From: Chara braunii
Lineage: Eukaryota > Streptophyta > Charophyceae > Charales > Characeae
DNA: 49,017 nucleotides
Direction of reading: 5' to 3'
Assembly: GCA_003427395.1 (NCBI GenBank)
Contig: BFEA01000025.1
Location: forward strand, 317,006-366,022
Notes under the pieces: generated by a model
What the model was told of the DNA's origin: nothing
Databases searched by the model: none
The model's input: the letters and a program-made list of their open reading frames with translations, nothing else
Translations under genes and position numbers: made by a program
Shown here: positions 22,501-31,915 of the stretch, piece by piece
How positions within the stretch are numbered: position 1 is the first letter of the stretch
How the letters are laid out: every line of letters begins with the position of its first letter

Positions 22501-24144
22501 CTCACTAGTATAACCACTTCAAGATGATATTTCTGACCTCAAGCAGTCAGAAAAGATCTTCACAGAGACCCCTTTTGGTCCACCTTAATGAGAACCTGGA
22601 GGAATCTCCCCCTTCCTGACAAGATTAATCCTGAAAGATGGGATGAAATATGTCAACAACCATTATTTAACAATACATTTATCAGAGACACTCATGGGTG
22701 TACTCTTAATTGCTCTGACTCACCATGGAAAGGGTGGATTAAAAAGGGGGTTACTCGTATCAGAGACTTTTGGAGCTATGAGAACAGAGATTGGATTGAT
22801 CCATTGATCCTACAGGAACGCTTGAGATATTGTTATCACCAGAAAGAAGCACTGGAAAGGATAATTGACATAATTCCACTAGAATGGGTCAGCATTTTGA
22901 GGAAAGGGCCCAACTTAGTTGTCAATGATTGGGTGACGATCAAGGTTCAACAAAGGATTGTGGGGAACATAGTTGAAATCTCCAATGAAAAGGATGAAAG
23001 GGATATTCTCCTGTCTATCTATGACGTGGAAGCAGATGGGTTCCTTACGTCTAGAACACAGGAATACACTGAGTCATTTAATCCTGACCAACTTTTCAGA
23101 ATCAGGGTCTTAAAGATCCAGGATAAATGGCTAGCCTTCAAACTTGAAACACCCATCTCTCACTTACATATTGACCCGGTAAACTGGACCTGGTCTTGTC
23201 CAGGGGGAAGGGGTCACTCCTACTCGAGAACACTCCCTACTTTATCAAATAAATCAACCTATAGGATGCTTCGCCCAAAAGTGAACAGAAAAGATCGAAT
23301 AGAAGCTCGTTGGATGAAACATCTAAATATAAGCAAGGAAGAGTTGCAATTAGTCAAATGGTTTATCTCTATTAAATCTCGGCCTGCCAAAGTGGCATCT
23401 CTGCAATGGCAGATTGCCCATCGCTGCCTTCCTATAAATGATTGGATTATTGATAGATCCTCGTTAGAACAAAAATGAATAGCTTATCCGTGGTGCAAAT
23501 TTTGTAAATCAGTCTTCTTTCCCAAACTGTTGCCGGAAACTATTGAGCATATTTTTCTTCAATGTCTTGGATCAGTTTGGTTATGGCGTTGGTGGAATAG
23601 AATCTGGAATCATTTAGGAACATCCCTTTCCTGGCCTTGGGATTGGAAGACACTGCTCCTGGAAACCTGAAACCCATATCAGGTTGATGACTTCACTTCT
23701 AACCTATTCACAATTGGAAGGAGAGCAGTAATGTGGGCAATATGGACAAGAAGATGCACCTACGAAATGGAAGGAGCTCGCTTGGATAGTCCAGAATTTA
23801 CAAAGACTATTAAGCAATTCGTTGAAACAGAGATTACCAATAAATGGGAAAAACTAAAAGATAAAATATTGTATTTATCACAGAAAAAAGAAACCCGACA
23901 ACATATTACTTTCTTTAATCAAAGCTGGCTTGGGGGGGACAAGGGTGGGAGGCTAGGACGAGTGGTTTGGGAGGGAGCTCAAGCAACTGATCAGGTTGGG
24001 ATTCAAAGGAATTACCGTTTGATCTTTAATGATTGGATTGAAGTGGACCCAGCCTTCCCATTAAGACCCTTGATGGACTTCCTGGATCCTTTTCCTCCTT
24101 CAAGCCTATGTTTAGTTTGCAGATCTTGGTATGGATATGAATGA
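19536..24144 (+). pseudogene. LINE-B ORF2: endonuclease/reverse transcriptase, broken
   Basis: About 1535 codons. The endonuclease runs from SLNVNGLAS (19627) through QETHL, GDFN (near 20051), SRMDL and LDH (near 20341). The His-Asp pair and the Arg-x-Asp motif are preserved. RT: RNYRPITLLSVVYKI, GFIQG, motif A FIDFEKAYDHV (Asp at 21482), RQGDPIAPL, and motif C FVDD (Asp pair 21800-21805). Thumb and connection follow, then the zinc domain WCKFC...EHIFLQC (about 23490-23566) and a basic C-terminus. Frame changes occur near 20015 and 22515-22570. Stops include 19941, 20921, 21131, 21143, 21923, 22067, 22154, 22511, 23476 and 23668. The stop at 22154 sits where LINE-A ORF2 has Trp. ATG 19536 is the first Met after the ORF1 stop. 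Confidence 0.88.
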
Positions 24145-24392
24145 TCCATTAAATGGTTCCTATAGTGCTAGGGAGACATGTTTGTTCAGGCGCCCTCATG
24201 AGGGTGAAGAGGCACAAATATCCTTGTAATCATGTCATGGATCAACTCATTCTGTTAGGGGACGCTGGACCCGTTTTCCAGCAGGTGTTTCTCCCCACCA
24301 ATAGATAGAGCCTCTCCTCTAGTGCTAGTGGTGTCTGCTCTTATCAACACCACTATCACAGGTAGGAGTCCTTTAAAAAAAAATAAAAAAAA
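24145..24392 (+). other. LINE-B 3' tail containing the SINE core
   Basis: After the ORF2 stop there are 113 bp of unique sequence, then GGGACGCTGGACCCGTTTTC (24258), CTCCCCACCAATAGATAGAG (to 24310), a middle that can fold (GTGGTGTC...AACACCAC), and CCTTTAAAA leading into the A-rich end at 24375-24392. The LINE TSD follows directly. Either this is the native LINE 3' end shared with SINEs, or a SINE inserted into the LINE tail. No second TSD was seen, which favours the first. Confidence 0.65.
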
Positions 24393-24402
24393 TGGAACTC
24401 AC

Positions 24403-24824
24403 ATTCTTTATCTTTTTTTGGGGGGGCAAGTACGTTGAAGTCACAGGTATACTTCTGAATGGGCACAGAAATCAATACATCGGCAGGTACGTCACCTCGT
24501 AGTTATTAAAAGCAAGGAAAACAGCAGGCCGCACTTCACCCATGGGCCATGTTCCCATTCCACATTTTTGTCATTTTCTGGAGTGGTACCTGTCGGGTCC
24601 ATTTGAGTGGGGACATTGGGTTTGGGTCGTTCCTTGTCTTTTGGGATACACGTGGGGATGCACCGGACAGCCCAGTCTTTTGAGGGAACCAGTGCCTGGC
24701 TCGAACGCAGCACTGGATAACCCAATCTATGGTGCGACTGGTGGCCAGGTGACAGGAGCCCTTTGTCACTAAGAGAACACACACCAGACATCCCCGCTGG
24801 GGTTGTCGTACTGCCGTGAGTGAC

Positions 24825-24828
<4 letters not shown>
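24403..24828. other. non-coding, possible diverged tRNA-like segment (minus)
   Basis: The minus strand has GCGTTCGAGCC (around 24690-24700), a box B match, with only a poor box A upstream. Otherwise nothing was recognised. Confidence 0.3.
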
Positions 24829-24891
<63 letters not shown>

Positions 24892-24919
24892 CCTCCCTCC
24901 CTCCCTCCCTCCCTCCCTT
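24829..24919. repeat. (CT)n followed by (CCCT)n microsatellite
   Basis: (CT)n 24829-24888, then CCCT tetranucleotides to 24919. This is the left member of several microsatellites that flank the LTR element and the foldback repeat. Confidence 0.95.
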
Positions 24920-25012
24920 TGTGTCAGTGGTTGCCTGCGAGTGGTTCGTTCCAAACAAGCGAAAATGAGAATTAATTTTATGCCAGAAGCGGGAATATTC
25001 ATGCCTGTTTCG

Positions 25013-25016
<4 letters not shown>

Positions 25017-25088
<72 letters not shown>
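25017..25088. repeat. (CT)n(GT)n microsatellite at the LTR-element border
   Basis: (CT)n 25017-25075 followed by (GT)n to 25088, overlapping the terminal TGTG of the left LTR. The right LTR border at 34512 also abuts (CT)n, so the element probably inserted into this tract. The duplicated target is obscured. Confidence 0.85.
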
Positions 25089-25445
25089 ACGGACCCGCCG
25101 GGATGGCGGTCTGTCAGGATCAAGACGACAGGATGAGGATGGGGGAGATGGAGATTGAGCTAGAAGGGACAACGCAACTCCAACGCAGACTCAACACGCA
25201 CGTACTCCAATCTGTGCAAATGAAGAATGAGTCACAAAACAAACTGCAGCTGGGGTATACCCCCAGCGGACTGACTGGACTGCACTGGCCTGGCCTGGTA
25301 CCGACAGTGGTACCGGGCAAGACTGGACTGGACTGAATAACCACACGACCTGTGGGGTCAGGCCACGGCCTGGTCCCACAGGCCGAACTGGCAAATAGCC
25401 AAATAGGCCTTGGCTGTGGGCCAGGGTAGATGAAGGCCCGCTGCA
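25085..25445 (-). mobile_element. 3' LTR (361 bp)
   Basis: On plus it begins TGTGACGGACC and ends GGCCCGCTGCA, giving the TG...CA termini. It aligns without length change to 34151-34511. It carries a strong terminal hairpin (GACGGACC...GGTCTGTC-like, 25087-25114), an inverted GGTACC pair around the ACAGT loop, and a CAGGCC-type inverted repeat. Confidence 0.93.
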
Positions 25446-26389
25446 CGATCCTCAGACCTGTAATGGATCGCAAGAGCCATAAACACGCTATCCGCAAAAG
25501 CAGCAGGACTCTGCAACAAAGAAAACTGAGAAATCTAGGATGCGGAGCAAGCTCCATGCGGAGTCCATGCGATGCAGCCTAAGCCACATAATGTCAAAAG
25601 AAAAGCAAATGTCTGGTATACATATCCTAGCTAACAACAGAAAATGAAATGTAGTATGATACAATCCTAAAGTCCCGGAGGCAGTGGCCTCAGTGTTGAA
25701 AGGAAAAGAGCAATATGTTACAAGATAATGTCATGTCGCTGAACCACTAAGAGTGGGATGGTCTCAGAGGGGGTGAATGTAGCCTAAGAATCGGAACTCC
25801 TAAGGGCAGTCACACATGAAGGTGGGATAGGTCATCAGGCTCAAGGTGGGAGAGTGGTAGCGAAACAAAACCAATGACCCTAACAGATAGACCATCAAGG
25901 CGGGTAATGCTCGACAAAAGGGTGACACCATGCAGGGTCGACCATGAAAAGGGGAGCCTGGAATAGGGTGGAGCTATGTGGAACTGAAGGCATACAATAG
26001 CCGGCGCTAGGGTGATGAGGGCAGTGGGTGAGGGAAACATGCACACAACTCACCGACTGGGAGAGGGAGCTAGGTCTGGGAGCAAGGAAGTCAAGATAAC
26101 GCTACGGTCCCAATGCCTATGCGATACCAAGGGAGAGCCAAACCTGAAAGAGACCCAGCTAAGTAAGACCCATCATGCGACAGAGGCAAGGGAGTATGCA
26201 GGGTAGGGTGGTGATATGAAGTAGTCACGTCCAAAGTAGCTGAAGTCGTCGAAGTGGTCGATGACGTCGATGAAGTAGCAGTGGAGTCGATGTCGAAGCA
26301 GAGCCGCAAAACGCTGACATCCTGAAGAAAAAATGATGATGGAGTACCTGATGGTGTGAGTCAGTGGGGAAAGATAGAGGATAAGAGTG
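25446..26389 (-). other. 3' untranslated region of the LTR element
   Basis: Lies between the integrase/chromodomain stop and the 3' LTR. No ORF of note. A polypurine tract should abut 25446 on the minus strand, but only a short GAGGATCG-like stretch is visible, so the tract is weak or mutated. Confidence 0.6.
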
Positions 26390-28204
26390 TCAGTCATCAT
26401 AACACGAAGGGCGACGACGAGTGCGATGAGGACGCTCGGAGGCCGTCTGCGGCTGAGGAACGGCCTCAGAGGGAGCGGGCGAGTCCTCAGCAATCTCCTC
26501 AGCCGGAGGAGGAAGAGGGTCAGTTGAATGAGTAGAAGCAGATGTCTCAGCATGACGAGCACGATCATATGTGCACACCAACATCCTGGCGTGCTGCAAG
26601 TGCTCGAGGGGCTCCCAAGTAGCCTCCTCATCAGGGTAGCCCTTCCAACGCACAAGGTACTCGATGCGTGGAGGGGTATCATCGGTAACTCGGCGTGATA
26701 CAATGTTGGAAACAACGAACTCCTCGTGATCGTCCACCATGATAGGTGGAGGTCGCTCATAAGGACGTCCGACGAAGCACTCAGACGGTCTGCGATAAGG
26801 ACACAACAAGGAGACGTGGTAGACATCGTGTACGCGAGCCTGTCGAAGGTAATCAGGTAGCTTCACACGGAAGCTGACCGGACTAGCGGCAGTATCAGAA
26901 CCGACGGCCTGAAGGATGCGGCATGGACCGAAGAAACAATGCCTGAACTTGTGAAGCGTATCTGCTTCGAGATGTAAGTGGCATGCATCGACGAGCACAT
27001 CGTCACCGACTTTGAATGGATGATCCATTCGTGATCGGTTCGCTCGTGCGGCCATGCGAATCTGGGAGTCGGCTAAACTCCCGTGCGCGCGCTTCATAAT
27101 CGCCGACATGTGGGCGATCCAGTCGTCAAGCGCATGGCAACGAGTGTCTGGGCGCAACCGCGATGGTCGTAGGAAATCCGCGGGTACGCGAGGGTGGTAG
27201 CCGAGGTCGCAATAGAATGACGACATCCCCGTGGCTGGCGAAACAGNGTGGTTGTACGCAATCTCAGCGTGGGCTAAGTGTAAGTCNCACTGCTGGTCAT
27301 CCCTAACAAACTTTCGNAGGATATTACCGAGAGTTTTGTTGGTGANCTCAGTCTAACCATCCGTCTGAGGGTGGTAAGACGATGAGAAGCGGAGCTGGGA
27401 TCCGTACACCTCGTGTAGGCGTTGCCAGAATGTGCTGGTAAAGCGAGGGTTACGGTCGGAGATGATGCTCTGAGGTTAGCCGTGATCTCTCATGACTCGG
27501 TCGAAGACGATGTCGGCGACCTCACGAGCGCTAATGAGATAGCGGCATAGGACAAAACGAGCACGCTTTGTGAAGCAATCGACGACGACCAATATAACAT
27601 CATGACCGCGCTCAGTTGGTGGGCGGAGGGGACCAATGAAATCTATCGAGATGGGCTGCCAACGACCCTCCGGTATGGGTAGGGGCTGAAGTAACCCATA
27701 CGGAAGGTGGTTCGCACTGTGCACCTCCTGACAGGTAGGGCACTCCTGGATGTAGGCTTAAACAAAGTCCTTGGACTTCGGCCAAACGTATAGGCGGCAA
27801 ACACGAGCCAACGTCTTGTGGAAACCGATATGACCGGCAGTTGCCTGGTCATGGAACTCTGTTACAGCTTGGACGTGGAGCTGTCCGGTGGAGGGAACGT
27901 AGATACGTGGTTCTAGCTGACCAGATTTGCCATGCCTGTACACGAGGCCGTTCTCGCCGAGGGAGTAGGAAGGAACGGTTTTGCCACTCCTCAGTGTCGC
28001 GTGGATAACGCGATAAACGGGGCAGTGGCGGTACTGAGTGCGATACGCGTCGATCACCGACTGATCAAGAGTGGTGATGGAGATGGCAACAAGATGGATG
28101 GGTTCCTGATTGTGATCAGGACGGTGGGACAAGGCATCGACGACGCGGTTCGTTTCACCCTTGATGGGCTGAGTGGTGAAACTGAACTCGGATAAGTCAT
28201 GCCA
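26390..28204 (-). pseudogene. pol: integrase with chromodomain (3' part of pol)
   Basis: Integrase inserts the element cDNA; a chromodomain would target it to modified histones. Zinc-binding HHCC region near 27740-27870 (H...H, then CPTC). Catalytic core: first Asp in IDFIGPL, second in IISDRNPRF, Glu in the TE pair just after a stop at 27353. The C-terminal part holds a GDDVLV segment, LPDYLR-HDVYHVSLL, and the chromodomain IEYLVRWKGYPDEEATWEP (about 26605-26670). Stops: TAA 27758-27760, TAA 27476-27478, TAG 27353-27355, and TGA at 28205. The 27353 stop replaces the Gln of the conserved HPQTDGQ motif. Unresolved bases lie at 27247, 27287, 27317 and 27346. The final stop is at 26390. Confidence 0.9.
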
Positions 28205-29430
28205 TCAGCGTGCCTGTCGAGGGGAAAGCTTAGGCTTCGTGAGGAAAGCTTGGACGACTGAGTTGTCCGTGCGCACCGTGAAGGGCGCCCCGTGCAGATA
28301 ATGATGACAATGCCGGGTAGCATAAACTACTACGAGAACCTCACATTCATCAACAGTGTAGTTTATCTCGGCAGGCAGTACCTGACGGGAGTAGAAAGCG
28401 ATCGGGCAATCCCCAGCACGAGCCTCGACAGTCCCATCCTCCGCGATGGTCGGGGAGTAAGTAACCGGAGGACTGTCAATGGAGGGAAGTGGTGGGAGGG
28501 TAGGCGTTAGTCGAGAAGCAGTGCTAGCAGGATGGGGGGAAAGGAGGAACATGGGGGTAAGGTGAATATGGAGGAGAGGGAAACACCTGAGAAAGGACAG
28601 CTCCTACTGCAAAATCTGACGCATCGGTGGTGACGATAAAGGGACGATTAAAATCGGGAAGGCGACGAACCGGCACACAGGTTACCGCCTTCTTGAGGGC
28701 GCGAAAGGCGTCCTGGCACAGGGGTGCCCAAAACCACGGCGGGTTCTTCCGGAGGAGGGTAGAGGTAAGGACGTAGGAATACCTAGCGTATCCCTGGATA
28801 AAATTACTATAGTAGCTGGTGAGGCCTAGGAAACTGCGAAGTTGCTTGGCAGATGTGGGAACGGGCCACTCTTCAATAGCAGTGATCTTCGCGTCGTCCA
28901 TGTGGAGACCCTGATCAGACACATGGTGTCCTAAGAAGTCCACTTTGCGCTGGGCAAAGCGACACTTACTGAGCTTGGCATAAAAGTCATGCTTGCATAA
29001 GCGCTGTAGGACATCGCGGAGGTGTCTGATATGGTCTTTTAAGGTACGACTGTAGACCAAGATGTCGTCTAGGTATACGAGAACGTATTCCTCAAGGATG
29101 TCCCTGAAGATATCGTTTATCGCCGTCTAGAAGGTGGCGGGTGCATTGGTGAGGCCGAATGGCATCACCGTGAACTCGTAGTGGCCGAAGCGCGACCGAA
29201 AGGTTGTCTTCGGCTGGTCCTCTGCGGCAACGCGGATCTGGTGGTAACTGCTACGAAGATCGATCTTTGTGAAAAAGCGGTTGCCTGCCAGACGGTTAAA
29301 CAGCTCATCCGCGCGGGGCATGGGATAGTTGTTACTAACCGTGTAACAGTTAAGGCCGCGGTAGTGGATGCAGAGGCGGAGAGTTTCGTCCTGCGAGCAA
29401 AAAAGACAGGTGCACCCCAAGGGGAGTTAC
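28205..29430 (-). pseudogene. pol: reverse transcriptase and RNase H
   Basis: RT from the fingers region ([22 protein letters not shown]) to the catalytic YLDD at 29064-29075, intact. A TAG at 29127-29129 lies where related elements have Gln (APATFQ), a CAG to TAG change. RT enters this frame through a frameshift in the T6/A6 run 29399-29404. RNase H begins with TDASDFAVGAVLSQ (about 28600-28640). It is then interrupted by a Pro/Ser-rich stretch of some 60 residues and a frameshift (about 28525-28552) before PIAFYSRQVLPAEINYTVDE and DNSVVQAFL. The domain is followed by a TGA at 28205-28207. Confidence 0.9.
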
Positions 29431-30834
29431 TGGGTTTAATGAAACCCAGTCGAAGGAGCTCCTCAAGCTGGCGCTTGAGTTTCGTCCCCTCTGGGATCGA
29501 GAGTCGGTACGGTGCCTGATAGTGAACACGATAGTCAGGCACGAGCTGGATAGAATGCTCAACACCGCGCATCGGGGGAATCCCGCTGTATGAGAAATAC
29601 GGGGGAAAAACGTCGCGGTACTTTCGAATCAGGTCGCAAATGGCCGGCTCTAAGTCTGTCGTGAACCGTGTGAGTTCCTCTGCGTCTGCGTCGACACGAG
29701 ACGTATGTGTGGACTCGACAGTCGACGGCGTAGAGGCCTTGGACGTGGAGGGGGTATCCGCAGATTGACAGGTGGACGTAGAGATGGGAGCCACGAAGAT
29801 GGAGGAAGGGTCAAAGGGATCGGGCTCTAGAGAGATGAGCTCAACCTTGGGACAAAGTGGATTATAGCGAAGAAGATCCATGACGTTCACTGAATAGAAC
29901 GTGACGTCCTCCTGTCGTATGAAGTAAGCAAATTGACGAGGGGAAGTGAACGGGATGACGGGGTGGGACCCTGAGGGATGAGGGTCCTTGGGAGGTAGGT
30001 CGGGCGGGGTGTCGCCCGTGGTTCCAATGAACGGGACGCAATGAGTCTGACCACACTTCGTTTTGAGAACGAGTGTCTCGGTTGCCCATTCGGCCTCTGT
30101 GCCACGGAACCGGCGAGACCAGGGAGTGCCAAGTATAAACTCGTACCCGGTTTCCAGCACGTCGAAGTATGTGGAGGAATGGTAGCGCCTAGGCGTCTGG
30201 GTACTATCCGATGGCTAAAGGGTGAGGGAGAAGTGGAGGTCGGGGACCGTCTGATTAAGGAAGCGCTGCGTCTTGTTATCTTCGAGGGTAACGGAGATAG
30301 GAGAGCAAGACCCAGAGGTAGCTAGACGAGCTTCCTCAACCACTCGAGGGTGAACGAAATCTCCCTGCGAGCCAGAGTCCCATAGAGCGCAGTACACCCT
30401 CGTAGATGTCCCTAGGCGAATAGGGATGATGGGTAGGGTGCGATCAGGGTCAGAGAGCAGAGCCAGAAGACGACGCAGAACGTTGATGTGTCTCGTGAGT
30501 CGCTCCTGACGAGCCTGCAGAATTCTCAAGTCCAGAAGAGATGACACAACGCCATAGCGAGTCGCCAGCTGAGCGCTACAACGGGCTATGCGAATGGCGC
30601 GACGCGTCGGAAGTCTCGGGGGAGAAGCGCTAGATGCGGCGGTCTGCTGGGAGGCAGACGATACCTCGACAAACGACGGGGCAGAGAAAACTGCGTCTAT
30701 CATGACCTGAGGATCCTCTGGTGGGGTAGCCAAAGGGGCAAACCGCGACTCGGTGGTCGGGAAGCCGGCTACGAGCGAGGCCTCAGGGGTACACTGCACT
30801 GTGGCTAGCTGGGTGGGGTTGGTCGGGCGGGGCC
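29431..30834 (-). pseudogene. pol: aspartic protease and RT N-terminus
   Basis: Protease cleaves the Gag-Pol polyprotein. The catalytic DSG triad is at 30371-30379 (ALWDSGSQGDFVHP). The second protease half, ETGYEFILGTPW, lies beyond an in-frame TAG at 30215-30217. A variable spacer follows, then RT approach motifs ([37 protein letters not shown]). The frame joins gag through the G8 homopolymer 30835-30842, and leaves it at 29399-29404. Apart from those points and the one stop, the frame is open. Confidence 0.85.
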
Positions 30835-31915
30835 GGGGGGGGACTGAGATCGGCGCTGACGAGAAATGTCAGTGTAGTACCGATCGAGGGCGGTGTGGTA
30901 TGGACACCGTGAGGAGGTGTGTCCATCCTGGCGGCAACGAAGGCAGCCGCGTCGGGCCTCGAGGGCGGCACGCTCCTCAGGGGATAGAGCTCCGCGAGGA
31001 GGGACAAAACCCTGCGGGAGGTTTATCTAAGGAACTGTGGGTGTGCGGGCGCCAGCCTGTGTAACCCGACTGCGTGCACGACCCATGGCAGACATGGCCA
31101 TCTGCAGGCGCTCGGCCATTGGGACAGTGTCGTCATCCAAGTGGTACTGGATGACGTCCCGAAGCTCGATGTCCTCGGGGGCGTCCCCAATTGAAGGATC
31201 GAGCTTGGTTGAGGCGTCCTCTCCATACTCAAGAGAACTGTAGTGTCGAGCGAATGACGCTCCAGGTCGAGCCGGGCGACGAAAATGACCGGCAAACGAG
31301 GAGCGACCTCGGGTGGTACCCCAAGACTGGGAGGTGACGGCTGGCCGCGAAGAGGATGGGGCGACGGAGAAGCGACTGCACATCCTCTGGTACTGACACG
31401 CAGCCTCGTATGCCTGCTCCGCGGAAGAGAATGATCGTCTCCATAGCTCTAGGCGGTAGTCAGTCGGCAGGCTGACAAGGAACCGGTCGGTGAGTGTGAC
31501 CTCCGGTAGGAACGTCTCGTCACAAACAAGGCGAGCGTCCTCAAACACCTGGATGTGACACTCCAGATCGACCGGTATGGAGGACCCGGACCATCTGGTC
31601 TGGGTGACGCGGTCTAAGGCGTCGGTGGCGTCATGACGAGCGCCGAAACGGTCCTGAAGAAAGGCCGCGAAGTCGGCCAGAGTGGGGACCTCACCCACGA
31701 GGAGAAGAGAGGGAACCATGGTGACTCCATCTCCGGAGTCCTGGGGAGCCGGAATCGGAGCCGGTAGGGGAAGGGGTGTGAGAGCGGTGGGGAGAGCAAT
31801 GAGGGGAGCCCTTGAGGCGGTTGACATCGAGGGTTAGCGCATTGATTTGCGCTTGCAACGGTCCAAGCGCACTAAGTTGTGCCTGGATTGCTATAAGGAC
31901 GGCATGAAGGTCCAT
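30835..31915 (-). pseudogene. gag with CCHC zinc knuckle, broken
   Basis: Gag forms the particle and packages RNA. ATG at 31915 opens a 74-codon coiled-coil-like start (LSALGPLQAQINALTLDVNR). A frameshift near 31830 leads to the main frame, with a capsid-like segment (TLADFAAFLQDRFG, ELWRRSFSSAEQAYEAACQY), an Arg/Ser-rich tail and TAG at 31027-31029. The same frame continues to a CX2CX4HX4C knuckle (30904-30945, CLRCRQDGHTSSRC). The frame then closes shortly after the G8 run. The size is typical of a chromovirus gag of 300-400 residues. Confidence 0.8.

Larger units (their letters stand above)
13709..24389 (+). mobile_element. LINE-B, full-length L1-type retrotransposon (decayed)
   Basis: About 10.7 kb bounded by a 13-bp TSD. 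It holds a long 5' leader (13709-15320), a very large ORF1 (15321-19469), ORF2 (19536-24144), and a 245-bp 3' tail carrying the SINE core at 24258-24311 and an A-rich end at 24375-24392. ORF1 and the start of ORF2 share one frame. Only two frameshifts (about 20015 and 22515-22570) were needed to follow the coding sequence, against some sixteen in-frame stops. LINE-C belongs to the same family. The copy is inactive. Confidence 0.85.

Noticed and set aside
24660-24760. tRNA gene on the minus strand
   Set aside because: Box B matches but box A is poor and no cloverleaf can be drawn.
24536-25123. Open frames of RERERE/SLSLSL repeats here and at 34.5-36.3 kb
   Set aside because: They are translations of (CT)n, (GA)n and (CA)n microsatellites and have no independent coding evidence.
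25820-25870. Hammerhead ribozyme core on the minus strand (CTGATGA)
   Set aside because: No stem II followed by GAAA and no closing stems; chance match.
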